Below, piece after piece: positions 1-7,980 of a DNA stretch of 64,000 nt. This stretch comes from a bacterium 336/3. Its GTDB lineage: Bacteria; Bacteroidota; Bacteroidia; Cytophagales; Thermonemataceae. A program made the translations under genes and the position numbers. Numbering within the stretch: the first letter of the stretch is position 1; each line of letters starts with the position of its first letter. The notes beneath the pieces were generated by a model that was given only the letters and a program-made list of their open reading frames with translations, was not told where the DNA came from and searched no databases. The stretch spans positions 3,991,521-4,055,520 of the forward strand of contig LJIE01000001.1 of NCBI GenBank assembly GCA_001281695.1, given 5' to 3'.

Positions 1-162
1 CGCATTCATAAATCAACCATTCTGAATGTAAAAAAAATTTTATCATACCAGTCTAGACTCAATGGTGACTATGACATCACTCTGCAAAACCATGAAGTTC
101 TCAGAATGAGTAGAAATTATGCAGAACCTTTCAAGAAGTATTTTTCAAAGTCCTCATCTTGA
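1..162 (+). CDS. C-terminal end of a LytTR-type DNA-binding response regulator (partial)
   Basis: The window opens inside this gene. Frame 1 reads through to a TGA at 160-162 and gives about 53 residues. The pattern RIHKSTILNV, then LNGDYDITL, then LRMSRNYAEPFKKYF is the end of a LytTR domain: the last beta-strand pair followed by the LxxSRxYxxxF signature. Proteins of this type usually carry an N-terminal receiver domain and bind direct repeats upstream of their targets; that part lies outside the window. No partner histidine kinase is visible downstream. The next gene begins about 90 nt further on and is functionally unrelated. Confidence 0.85.
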   Translation, partial: RIHKSTILNVKKILSYQSRLNGDYDITLQNHEVLRMSRNYAEPFKKYFSKSSS

Positions 163-248
163 TATATTTTATCCTCAGCTTAACATATAAAACATTGATT
201 ATAAAAGCATAACTCTTGAGATTTGGGACAAACCAAATTTTAAGTCTT

Positions 249-1457
249 ATGAACTCTTCTAAGTTTTTGTGTTTATTTTTGTTATGTTTTTGGAGCTGTC
301 AAGGTCAAAAACATCAGACTTCTTTTTCAAATTCCGAACCACCCAAGAAAGAAACTCCCAAAATTGTGGGTGGTGGCTGTGATGGTTGTGAACTGATGTA
401 TGTAGGTATGCCTAAATATATCAATGCCATAGACACCAGTATGGGTTGGCATGCTTCAAATGCTCAAAAATTGCTTATTAGAGGAAAAGTATTTCAACTG
501 GATGGCACAACTCCTGCCCCTAATGTGGTTCTATATTATTGGCATACAGATGTTAATGGGTATTATTCTAATTGGAATGGTACAACCAAAAGGCATGGGA
601 ATCTAAGAGGCTGGATAAAAACAGATGAGCAAGGTAATTATACCATTTATACCAACCGACCAACTGCATACCCTGATAAGTCAGAGCCACAACATATTCA
701 CATTTCTATCAAAGAGCCTGATATACAGCAAGAATATTACATTGACGATTTGGTATTTGATGATGACCCTATTTTATATAAGAAAAACAAAGCAGGCAAA
801 AAGCCTGAAAATAGAGGAGGAAGTGGTGTACTTCGAGTGCTTATTTCTAAAGATGTTCAAATTGCTGAACACAATATTATTTTGGGGCTTCATATTCCAA
901 ATTATCCAAAAAAAGTTGAGCAGAAAGTTAGTTCAGGTCTTTCTATAGGCGAAGATAGCCCTTCTTTTATTCCATTTCATGCATGGGGAGCCGATAAAGC
1001 CACAAGAACTTGTCCTGTATGCAAATATGATCGTTATCAGGGTATTCTTCTATTTGTAGGTGAAAGCCCTGATTGGCTGGATATAAAAAAATGGCTCACA
1101 TTTTTAGAAAAAGAAAGTGAAAAAAGAGCTAAGGAATTAAAAGTATATTTTGTCTATGGAAATAGTAAAAATTATCATGCTCAAAATCGTAGAAAAGAGC
1201 TTGAAAATTTGGGTTTGGAGTTAAGTTTAAGACATATAGCTCTTACTTTTGTGCCTTCTCTGCAAGACGCAGAAAGCGAAGTAAATCTGAATAAAATCAA
1301 TCCTGATGTAAAAAATACTTTTATCATATATCACCACCGAAAAATTATTCAAAAGTTCATTAATTTTGAAGCTACTCAAAAAAACTTTCAGAGCCTATCT
1401 GACTTTTTAGATAAAAATAAAAGTCCTTACAATCATCTTTTAGGAGTAAATTATTGA
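249..1457 (+). CDS. Intradiol ring-cleavage dioxygenase-like lipoprotein with a thioredoxin-like C-terminal tail
   Basis: 402 residues from the ATG at 249; an upstream in-frame TTG at 216 is unlikely because the signal peptide begins at this ATG. Residues 1-17 form a lipoprotein-type signal ending at Cys17. Residues about 75-225 match the intradiol dioxygenase/protocatechuate 3,4-dioxygenase beta fold: LYYWHTDVNGYYS, then YTIYTNRPTAYP, then HIHISIKEP. These supply the two Tyr (about 105/106 and 141) and two His (149, 151) Fe(III) ligands. From about residue 245 a separate region has CPVC at 255-258 followed by a strand/helix pattern typical of a thioredoxin-like fold. Family knowledge predicts non-heme iron chemistry, but the substrate is unknown. 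Such lipoproteins are common in Bacteroidota without a catabolic operon, and none is seen here. Confidence 0.8.
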   Translation: MNSSKFLCLFLLCFWSCQGQKHQTSFSNSEPPKKETPKIVGGGCDGCELMYVGMPKYINAIDTSMGWHASNAQKLLIRGKVFQLDGTTPAPNVVLYYWHTDVNGYYSNWNGTTKRHGNLRGWIKTDEQGNYTIYTNRPTAYPDKSEPQHIHISIKEPDIQQEYYIDDLVFDDDPILYKKNKAGKKPENRGGSGVLRVLISKDVQIAEHNIILGLHIPNYPKKVEQKVSSGLSIGEDSPSFIPFHAWGADKATRTCPVCKYDRYQGILLFVGESPDWLDIKKWLTFLEKESEKRAKELKVYFVYGNSKNYHAQNRRKELENLGLELSLRHIALTFVPSLQDAESEVNLNKINPDVKNTFIIYHHRKIIQKFINFEATQKNFQSLSDFLDKNKSPYNHLLGVNY

Positions 1458-1506
1458 TTTTTAAGCATTTTATTGATATATTCGGGTATTAAAATCATTT
1501 AAGATT

Positions 1507-1749
1507 ATGGAAATTTATTGTCCTAAATGTGAATGGAAACCTGATGCTCATTCTTTGTGGGGATGTACCTGTGGATGTATTTGGAATACTTTTGATACGC
1601 AAGGTGTTTGTCCAAAGTGTAAGCATGTATGGCATGATACTCAATGTCTTGCTTGCAATAAATGGTCAAAACACCATGATTGGTATCATGATTTTCCATC
1701 TATAGATGAATTTATTGAAGAATTAGAAACTAAGAAAGAAACTGTTTAA
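1507..1749 (+). CDS. Small cysteine-rich zinc-ribbon protein
   Basis: 80 residues. CPKC at 5-8, a CTCGC cluster at 20-24, CPKC at 35-38 and CLAC at 47-50 make nine cysteines, together with several histidines (HVWHD, HHDWYHD). This strongly suggests one or two structural zinc sites. No signal peptide or TM segment is visible, so it is probably cytosolic. The acidic tail after residue 60 looks like a helix. It follows the dioxygenase-like lipoprotein by 49 nt on the same strand and could share its transcript. I do not recognise the family and assign no function. Confidence 0.75.
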   Translation: MEIYCPKCEWKPDAHSLWGCTCGCIWNTFDTQGVCPKCKHVWHDTQCLACNKWSKHHDWYHDFPSIDEFIEELETKKETV

Positions 1750-1815
1750 TAATTTTTCAATACACATACTATAAATTGGTTTTGTACGTATTGAACGAAA
1801 CCAAAATTATCATGT

Positions 1816-2763
1816 ATGAAAAAACTATTACTACTGTCTTTTGCTTTTTTAGCAAGTATGGTTGCTTTTGCTCAAAAAACACCTGAATTGTTTTTATCAA
1901 ACCATGTTTCTACTCATTTGTATGAACGAGATATGGCTATTTCCCCTGATGGAAAAACCATGTATTTTACCCTACAATTATCTTCTGGTTTTCAAAGTAT
2001 TGCAGTTTGTACAAAAGATAAAAAAGGGCAATGGACAAAGCCAGAGATTGCTCCTTTCTCTGGCATGTACAGCGATTTAGAACCTGCCTTCAGCCCTGAT
2101 GGTAAAAAATTATTTTTTGTTTCCAATCGACCTCTAACAGGCACCAATCACAAAGATTTTGATATTTGGTATATTGAAAAAACAGGTGAAAAATGGTCTG
2201 AGCCTGTTAATGTCGGTAGCCCTGTAAATACCTCATCTAATGAATTTTACCCATCTATTTCAAAAAAAGGAGATTTGTATTTTACTGCTACCAAAGACTC
2301 CTTGAGTGTTGGTAAAGAAGACATCTACAAAGCTGAGTGGAAGAATGGAAAATACCAGAATATTACTCTTTTAGATACAGAAGTCAATACCAAAACATAC
2401 GAGTTCAATGCTTTTGTAGCTTCAGATGAGAGTTACATTATTTTTTCTTCGTACGGGCGTAAAGACGATAAAGGAAAAGGCGACTTATATATGAGCATCA
2501 AAGATGCTAATGGAAAATGGAAAAAAGCTGTAAATCTTTCTATCATCAATACCGAAAGTTTGGATTATTGTCCTTTTGTAAGCCTAGATGGAAAAACACT
2601 TTATTTTACTAATGAAAAAGGAGCTTTACCAAAAAATAAATTAGCCGTTGCTACTAATTACCAATCTTTTAAGGACTTACACTCAAGTATTTTAAATGGA
2701 GGAGGCAATATTTACTCTATTGATTTTTCCATTATCAAAGAGTTTGTAGAAAAACAAAACTAA
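1816..2763 (+). CDS. Secreted PD40/TolB-like beta-propeller protein
   Basis: 315 residues with a cleavable signal peptide (MKKLLLLSFAFLASMVAFAQ). The body carries repeated PD40 (WD40-like) blades, such as AISPDGKTMYFT and AFSPDGKKLFFVSNR, and later DLYFTATKD and SLDGKTLYFT. The repeated S-PDGK-hydrophobic-F signature is the TolB-propeller hallmark. The protein should be periplasmic or surface exposed. There is no OmpA-like C-terminal domain, unlike many Bacteroidota PD40 proteins. Its TAA stop lies inside the stem of a terminator shared with the convergent potassium channel gene. Confidence 0.85.
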   Translation: MKKLLLLSFAFLASMVAFAQKTPELFLSNHVSTHLYERDMAISPDGKTMYFTLQLSSGFQSIAVCTKDKKGQWTKPEIAPFSGMYSDLEPAFSPDGKKLFFVSNRPLTGTNHKDFDIWYIEKTGEKWSEPVNVGSPVNTSSNEFYPSISKKGDLYFTATKDSLSVGKEDIYKAEWKNGKYQNITLLDTEVNTKTYEFNAFVASDESYIIFSSYGRKDDKGKGDLYMSIKDANGKWKKAVNLSIINTESLDYCPFVSLDGKTLYFTNEKGALPKNKLAVATNYQSFKDLHSSILNGGGNIYSIDFSIIKEFVEKQN

Positions 2764-2781
2764 CCCGTTGGGTTAGTTTTG
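2755..2781. terminator. Bidirectional terminator containing both stop codons
   Basis: A 12-bp perfect stem CAAAACTAACCC / GGGTTAGTTTTG closes a 3-nt loop (GTT, 2767-2769). The TAA of the plus-strand PD40 gene (2761-2763) and the TAA of the minus-strand channel gene (2773-2775 on the plus strand) are both within the stem. The A/T flanks supply a U-run in either direction. Confidence 0.8.
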
Positions 2782-3699
2782 TAATGCATTGAGTTTATCT
2801 AAGTCTAGTACAATTCTTCCATCTTCATCAGGGCTGAACATAGGTTCAAATTTTTGATACCATTCAATATCTTTATATTGGTAAGAGTGTATAGAATAAA
2901 CTGTTTGATGAAAAGTATTATCAAATCCTTTAATCATCACTAATATTTCTGTATCTAATTCTTCTAAATCTTGAGCTGTTTTACCAAACAGAGGACTATC
3001 TTCATTAATATAATGTACAATTGTCCAGTTTAGAGGAAAAAAACGAATTTTATTAACCTCTAATTTCAATCCATAGTACTCTCTTCTATATTGTTTCTGA
3101 TTATTTAGCTCCAAAAATGATATAACTACCTCAGTCTCAGTATCCATCATTACATTACTTCTTTCATTGACTACTCTAAATTGTAAAGTAGTAATAGGCT
3201 TATCCCTAAGATCTGTAATCAACATTTTATCACTAAAGGCGATACGTGGAAAAGGCTTAGAAAAACGTCCAAATAACAAACCAGCCATGAGTGCAGCCCA
3301 AGAAATACCTAAGAAAGCATTCGCAGAGGCTATCCAATTAGCTGTAATACTATGAGGAGCTACCCCTCCATACCCTACTGTTGTAAAAGTCTGAATGCTA
3401 AAGAAAAATCCATGAATATAGTCATTCTCCCAACTGTAACTTTCTGTACCTTTTAATGCCCCTTCTCCCAACATTAGATACAAAAAGCCAAAAATAGCAT
3501 TTAAAATTAAAAAAGAACCTATAAAAAAAACTGTAAACTGCCATGTTGTGGCACTTACTAAATATGAATAAAAATCCTTTACAGCAAAATTACTACCCAA
3601 ACGCTTTATATTATATGAACCATCATCATTTATCATTCTTTGGGTTTTTTGACTATATTTTTGCCCAAAACCAGGGTCTTGTACATGCTGTGCTGCCAT
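2773..3699 (-). CDS. Inward-rectifier potassium channel, KirBac type
   Basis: 308 residues. An amphipathic slide helix near 38-50 is followed by TM1 (about 54-76), a pore helix, the selectivity filter TVGYGG at 107-112, and TM2 (about 122-144). The C-terminal 160 residues form the immunoglobulin-like cytoplasmic IRK domain (LQFRVVNERSN; VVISFLELN; FPLNWTIVHYINEDSPL). This is the complete KirBac architecture at the usual length. It would conduct potassium across the inner membrane; gating ligands are not readable from sequence. The gene is monocistronic, bounded by the shared terminator on its 3' side and another terminator upstream. Confidence 0.93.
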   Translation of the reverse strand: MAAQHVQDPGFGQKYSQKTQRMINDDGSYNIKRLGSNFAVKDFYSYLVSATTWQFTVFFIGSFLILNAIFGFLYLMLGEGALKGTESYSWENDYIHGFFFSIQTFTTVGYGGVAPHSITANWIASANAFLGISWAALMAGLLFGRFSKPFPRIAFSDKMLITDLRDKPITTLQFRVVNERSNVMMDTETEVVISFLELNNQKQYRREYYGLKLEVNKIRFFPLNWTIVHYINEDSPLFGKTAQDLEELDTEILVMIKGFDNTFHQTVYSIHSYQYKDIEWYQKFEPMFSPDEDGRIVLDLDKLNALQN

Positions 3700-3763
3700 A
3701 GATTATTGACAATATATGTATGATTTTTTTGATAGAACTGAAATGTAATAGTTTTAGTTCTAA

Positions 3764-3800
3764 AAACAAAAAGCCTCTAAAATTTAGAGGCTTTTTGTTT
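3764..3800 (-). terminator. Terminator after the DPP IV-type peptidase gene
   Basis: Near-perfect palindrome of two 18-nt arms (AAACAAAAAGCCTCTAAA at 3764-3781 and its complement at 3783-3800). The GC-containing core is GCCTCT/AGAGGC and the flanks are T-rich. The peptidase stop codon begins at position 3802 on the minus strand, so the hairpin starts at the stop. Confidence 0.8.
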
Positions 3801-5953
3801 TATAGGTTTTTATCTAAGAAATTGGTAATCATGTTATATAAGTGTAGGCGTGTATTTCCACCTGCAATTCCATGATTTTTGTTGGGGTAATAAAAAGTTT
3901 CAAATTGTTTACCAGCTCTTATCAAAGCATTTTGCATTTCTACTGCATTCTGAAAATGCACATTATCATCACCAGTTCCATGAATTAAAAGATATTTGCC
4001 TTTTAGATTTTTCACATGTGTAATGGGTGAGTTATCATCGTAGCCACTTGCATTATTTTGTGGTAAACCCAAATATCTTTCTGTATAAATAGTATCATAA
4101 AAACGCCAGTTGGTGACAGGAGCCACTGCTACAGCAGCCTTGAATACATCTGCACCCTGCAAAATACAATTGGATGACATATAACCTCCATAACTCCAGC
4201 CCCAAATCGCTATTCTGCTTTTATCCACATAGCTTTGTTTGGCTAAATATTTAGCTGCTTCTATTTGGTCTTGAACCTCCAATTTACCCAATTGCCCATA
4301 AGTAGCCTTACGGAAAGCCTCTCCTCTTCCTCCTGTTCCTCTGTTATCCACACAAACCACCAAATAACCTTTTGAAGCCAAATGTTGATACCAGAAATAA
4401 TCAAAATAATCCCATTTATTTTCAACTTCTTGAGAACCAGGACCTCCATATACAAACATGAGTGTTGGATATGCTTTTTTAGAGTCAAAGTTATGAGGTT
4501 TTATCATCCATGCATTGAGTGTTGCATTAGGTACTGGAACTGGAAAAAATTCTTTTTGTGAAATTTGATAGCCTGCTAGTGTGTTTTTTAGCTTCTCATT
4601 GGTTTCTAAATCCTTGATTTTTTTACCTGAAATTTCATATAAACTAAACACAGCAGGTGTATTGGCTGTACTGTACTCATCCATAAAAAATTGGCAATCT
4701 TGGCTCATGGTTATTTCATGATAGCCTTTTGCATTCAAAATCTGTTTTTCAGCACCTTTGTCCAAAGAAATAGAATATAAATATCTTTCTAATGGTGATT
4801 CTTTGGTTGAAGTAAAATACAAAGTTCTTTTTTTCTCGTCTAAACCTATTAGTTTGCTTGCCTCCCAGCTTCCTTTCGTAATTTGTCTGATAAGTTTTCC
4901 TTTCAAATCATATAAATAAAAATGCTTGAACCCATCTTTTTCAGAAGCCAAAATCATTTCTTTTCCATTTGCCAAATAATGTAAATCCTCATTAAACTCT
5001 ACATCTACGTAAGCTTTATTCTCTTCAGTATAAACAGTTTCTGTTGTGTTTTTAACTACATTAGCATGGATTAATTCTAATTTATTTTGAAGGCGATTTA
5101 ATTTTCTGATAGAAAGTACATCAGCATTTTGAGTCCATTTCACACGAGCAATGTACATATCTGTTTCTGAACCCAAATTGATAGGTTGAGTTTGTTTGCT
5201 ATCCAGATTATATACTGAAAGATTTACTACTGAATTTTTCTCACCAGCTTTGGGATATTTGAATTTATAATCTTGAGGATATAAGCCTTTCCAAACCTGC
5301 ATATTATACTCTTTCACAGCACTTTCATCAGATGTATAGAAAGCTATTTTTTTACTATCAGGCGACCAGAAAAATGCCTGAGCGAATCCAAACTCTTCTT
5401 CATAAACCCAGTCTGTAGAACCGTTGATAATCGAATTGGATTTGCCATTAGTAGTAATTGCTGTTTCATTCATGGTTTTCAAATCTACCATAAACAAGTT
5501 GTTATCTCTTGCAAAAGCTACTTTTGAGCCATCAGGTGAAAGTGTAACATAAGATTGTTTTCCATTATTAGAAACCTTGATGTTGTTTTTAGTTTTGATA
5601 TCATAAATATAATACTCAGCCTTAAAAGAACGCCTGTAAATGGCTTCACGAGAATTTAACAATAAGATTTTATCCTCAGTAGCATTTAATTCGTACGAAT
5701 CGAACTTTATTGGTACTTCAGCAATCAAACCAACATTTTTATTGGTTTTAGTTTCATATTTATAAATTTTATTGCCTTCTGAAATGGTATAGAATTGGCT
5801 ATTTTGCATATAATTGAAGCCATCGGCAGCACTCGGATAAAATGAGTAAGTTTGCCAAACATCTTCAATCGTTACATTTTTCTTTTGAGCTTTTACTTGC
5901 CCTACAAGACAAAGTATCAGCCATAGGCTCCATAAATAGCTTTTTTTCTGCAT
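3800..5953 (-). CDS. Secreted dipeptidyl peptidase IV-family serine peptidase (S9)
   Basis: 717 residues with an N-terminal signal peptide (MQKKSYLWSLWLILCLVG, then QVKA). Residues about 30-480 form the eight-bladed DPP IV propeller and include DWVYEEEFG, which carries the Glu pair that binds the substrate N-terminus. The alpha/beta hydrolase domain follows, with nucleophile Ser587 in GWSYGGYM, Asp663 in HGTGDDN and His694 in NKNHG. All catalytic residues are present and the length is normal. It should release Xaa-Pro or Xaa-Ala dipeptides in the periplasm, feeding peptide catabolism. It is transcribed alone. Confidence 0.93.
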   Translation of the reverse strand: MQKKSYLWSLWLILCLVGQVKAQKKNVTIEDVWQTYSFYPSAADGFNYMQNSQFYTISEGNKIYKYETKTNKNVGLIAEVPIKFDSYELNATEDKILLLNSREAIYRRSFKAEYYIYDIKTKNNIKVSNNGKQSYVTLSPDGSKVAFARDNNLFMVDLKTMNETAITTNGKSNSIINGSTDWVYEEEFGFAQAFFWSPDSKKIAFYTSDESAVKEYNMQVWKGLYPQDYKFKYPKAGEKNSVVNLSVYNLDSKQTQPINLGSETDMYIARVKWTQNADVLSIRKLNRLQNKLELIHANVVKNTTETVYTEENKAYVDVEFNEDLHYLANGKEMILASEKDGFKHFYLYDLKGKLIRQITKGSWEASKLIGLDEKKRTLYFTSTKESPLERYLYSISLDKGAEKQILNAKGYHEITMSQDCQFFMDEYSTANTPAVFSLYEISGKKIKDLETNEKLKNTLAGYQISQKEFFPVPVPNATLNAWMIKPHNFDSKKAYPTLMFVYGGPGSQEVENKWDYFDYFWYQHLASKGYLVVCVDNRGTGGRGEAFRKATYGQLGKLEVQDQIEAAKYLAKQSYVDKSRIAIWGWSYGGYMSSNCILQGADVFKAAVAVAPVTNWRFYDTIYTERYLGLPQNNASGYDDNSPITHVKNLKGKYLLIHGTGDDNVHFQNAVEMQNALIRAGKQFETFYYPNKNHGIAGGNTRLHLYNMITNFLDKNL

Positions 5954-6262
5954 AAGAAATCTTTATGTTTTTAGATAGATAAAATATTTTATGAATTAAC
6001 GACAATAAATTGTCTTTCTTATAAGTTATTAAAATAAAACATTTTTTTAGATATAGTTGCAAAATTGGCATAAAAATTGTTTTAATTATAATAGATTCTC
6101 AAAATAAGAAAAAGACTATCAAAGCATATAAGTTTTGTTTGTTTATGTTGTTTAATTGTTTACAGAAAACCCCAAATCTTTGATTTGGGGTTTTCTCTTT
6201 TAATTTTGTGTCTAAAATAAGAATTTATTACCTTGTTGCATTATTATTTTGCCACAAAAATT
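5954..6262. other. Divergent intergenic region with an orphan terminator
   Basis: 309 bases between the divergently transcribed peptidase and TetR genes. It is very A/T rich and should hold both promoters. TTTG, about 20 nt, then TACCTTG around 6206-6236 is close to the Bacteroidota promoter consensus and could serve the TetR gene. A strong terminator (6164-6200) sits in the middle although no protein-coding gene ends there. The only short frame ahead of it is a 12-codon one from the ATG at about 6144, whose stop falls in the hairpin. I see no conserved element otherwise. Confidence 0.5.
6164..6200 (+). terminator. Strong intrinsic terminator with no annotated gene upstream
   Basis: 15-bp perfect stem AGAAAACCCCAAATC (6164-6178), loop TTT, and complement at 6182-6196, followed by a T-rich run. 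Reading in the plus direction it would end a transcript started within the divergent region; in the minus direction it would shield the peptidase gene. No gene ends at it. Confidence 0.7.
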
Positions 6263-6871
6263 ATGGGTATCTCAGAACGCAAACAACGAGAAAAAGAATC
6301 TATTCGTTCAAAAATTTTAGAAGTAGCTACAGAGTTATTTTTAGAAAAAGGATATGAAGGTACAAGCATCCGAACTATATCAGATGCCATAGAGTATAGC
6401 CCTGCAACTATTTACCTTTATTTTAAGGATAAAAATGATATTTTCTGGCAAATGCAATGCAAAGCATTTGATTTGCTCAATGAACGTTTGAAAGATTCCC
6501 AATCTATCATGAATCCTTTTGAGCGACTCAAAGCTATCGGAAAAGTTTATCTTAACTTTGCCTTCGACAATCCACAATATTACGATTTGATGTTTATTTT
6601 ACGTTCTCCTATGGAGGTATTAAATGAAGAGAAAACATGGGAACAGGGTATCAAACTTTATAAAACCATTGAAGAAATTGTTGGAGCTTGTATGGTTTTG
6701 GATAAAATTAAAGGCAAAGATCATCAAGTAGTAGCTTTTACTTTTTGGTCATATATTCATGGGCAGTGTGCTTTACTGATTAGAAAAAGGTTGCCTATGC
6801 ATGAAAAAAATCATTTACGTTATCTCATAGGACAATCATTTGAATTTATTTTTGACATTTTTAGCAAATAA
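6263..6871 (+). CDS. TetR-family transcriptional regulator
   Basis: 202 residues from the ATG at 6263; a TTG at 6233 in the same frame is less likely because the family alignment begins at GISERKQREKES. Residues about 10-55 are a TetR N-terminal HTH: ILEVATELFLEKGYEGTSIRTI, then SPATIYLYFKDKND (split here for length). The ligand-binding half resembles the WHG-type C-terminal domain (YYDLMFILRSP; FTFWSYIHGQCALLI), seen in Bacteroidota TetR proteins linked to lipid or efflux genes. The target is unknown. It lies 6 nt upstream of galE, so the two may be co-transcribed. Confidence 0.88.
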   Translation: MGISERKQREKESIRSKILEVATELFLEKGYEGTSIRTISDAIEYSPATIYLYFKDKNDIFWQMQCKAFDLLNERLKDSQSIMNPFERLKAIGKVYLNFAFDNPQYYDLMFILRSPMEVLNEEKTWEQGIKLYKTIEEIVGACMVLDKIKGKDHQVVAFTFWSYIHGQCALLIRKRLPMHEKNHLRYLIGQSFEFIFDIFSK

Positions 6872-6877
6872 AAAAAT

Positions 6878-7891
6878 ATGCAAGTATTAGTAACAGGTGG
6901 TTTGGGTTTTATTGGTTCTCATACAGTTGTTGCACTGGTAGAAGCTGGTTATGAGCCTATTATATTAGATAATTTGAGTAATTCCGAACTTTTTATTTTA
7001 GATAGAGTTCAAGAAATTACCAAAAAAACAATCAAGTTTTACAAAATTGATTGTTTAGATTATCCAAATCTCGAAAAAGTTTTTCAAGAAAATAATATTC
7101 AAGGTGTTATTCATTTTGCTGCTTATAAAGCTGTTGGTGAGTCTGTTTCTGAGCCTTTGAGGTATTACGAAAACAATTTGCTTTCGTTGATTCATTTGCT
7201 CAAAATCATGCCCAAGTATCAAGTAGAAAACTTTGTATTTTCTTCTTCGTGTACGGTGTATGGACAAACAGAAATGCTTCCTGTCAATGAGCAAGCCCCT
7301 ATTTTACCTGCTTTTTCTCCTTATGGCTATACAAAGCAAGTTTGCGAACAAATTATAAAAGATACAGTTTTTGCTCAAAAAACACTCAAAGCCATTGCAT
7401 TGCGATATTTCAATCCGATTGGCTCACATTCTTCTGGCTTAATAGGTGAACTACCTAAAGGTATTCCTAACAATCTTATTCCTTATATTACACAAACAGC
7501 CATTGGTTTACGTAAACAGCTCCAAGTTTTTGGCAACGATTATCCCACGTCAGATGGCACTTGCATCAGGGATTTTATCCATGTTTGCGATTTGGCAGAA
7601 GCTCATGTAAAAGCCTTAGAATATCTCCAGAAACAACAAAATGGTCTGATAGATTTTATAAATGTAGGAACTGGAAATGGTGTTTCTGTGATGGAGATTA
7701 TAAAAACATTTGAAGAAGTTTCTGGTGTAACGCTCAATTATACCATTGCACCACGCAGAGAAGGCGATATTACTGAAATTTATGCAGATGCCACCAAATC
7801 AAAGCAGATGCTTCATTGGGAAGCTAAAAGACCTCTTCGTCAAGCTCTTTTAGATGCTTGGAACTGGCAAAAGAAGTTGAATTCTGAATAG
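6878..7891 (+). CDS. galE: UDP-glucose 4-epimerase
   Basis: 337 residues, the usual GalE length. The NAD-binding Rossmann motif GGLGFIGS lies at 7-14. SSSCTVYG around 122-129 supplies the catalytic Ser/Thr, and Tyr149 with Lys153 in YGYTK form the YxxxK pair. RYFNPIGSH and the C-terminal RREGDITEIYAD are GalE-specific. It interconverts UDP-glucose and UDP-galactose in the cytosol, supplying galactose for polysaccharide and LPS. It begins 6 nt after the TetR gene, so a shared transcript is likely. Confidence 0.95.
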   Translation: MQVLVTGGLGFIGSHTVVALVEAGYEPIILDNLSNSELFILDRVQEITKKTIKFYKIDCLDYPNLEKVFQENNIQGVIHFAAYKAVGESVSEPLRYYENNLLSLIHLLKIMPKYQVENFVFSSSCTVYGQTEMLPVNEQAPILPAFSPYGYTKQVCEQIIKDTVFAQKTLKAIALRYFNPIGSHSSGLIGELPKGIPNNLIPYITQTAIGLRKQLQVFGNDYPTSDGTCIRDFIHVCDLAEAHVKALEYLQKQQNGLIDFINVGTGNGVSVMEIIKTFEEVSGVTLNYTIAPRREGDITEIYADATKSKQMLHWEAKRPLRQALLDAWNWQKKLNSE

Positions 7892-7980
7892 TCTCTTCTT
7901 AAAAAATATCACTTATATTAACTGAAATTTCGAGAATAGGTCCTATAAAATTACCAGCAACAATAATAAATTCATAAAAT

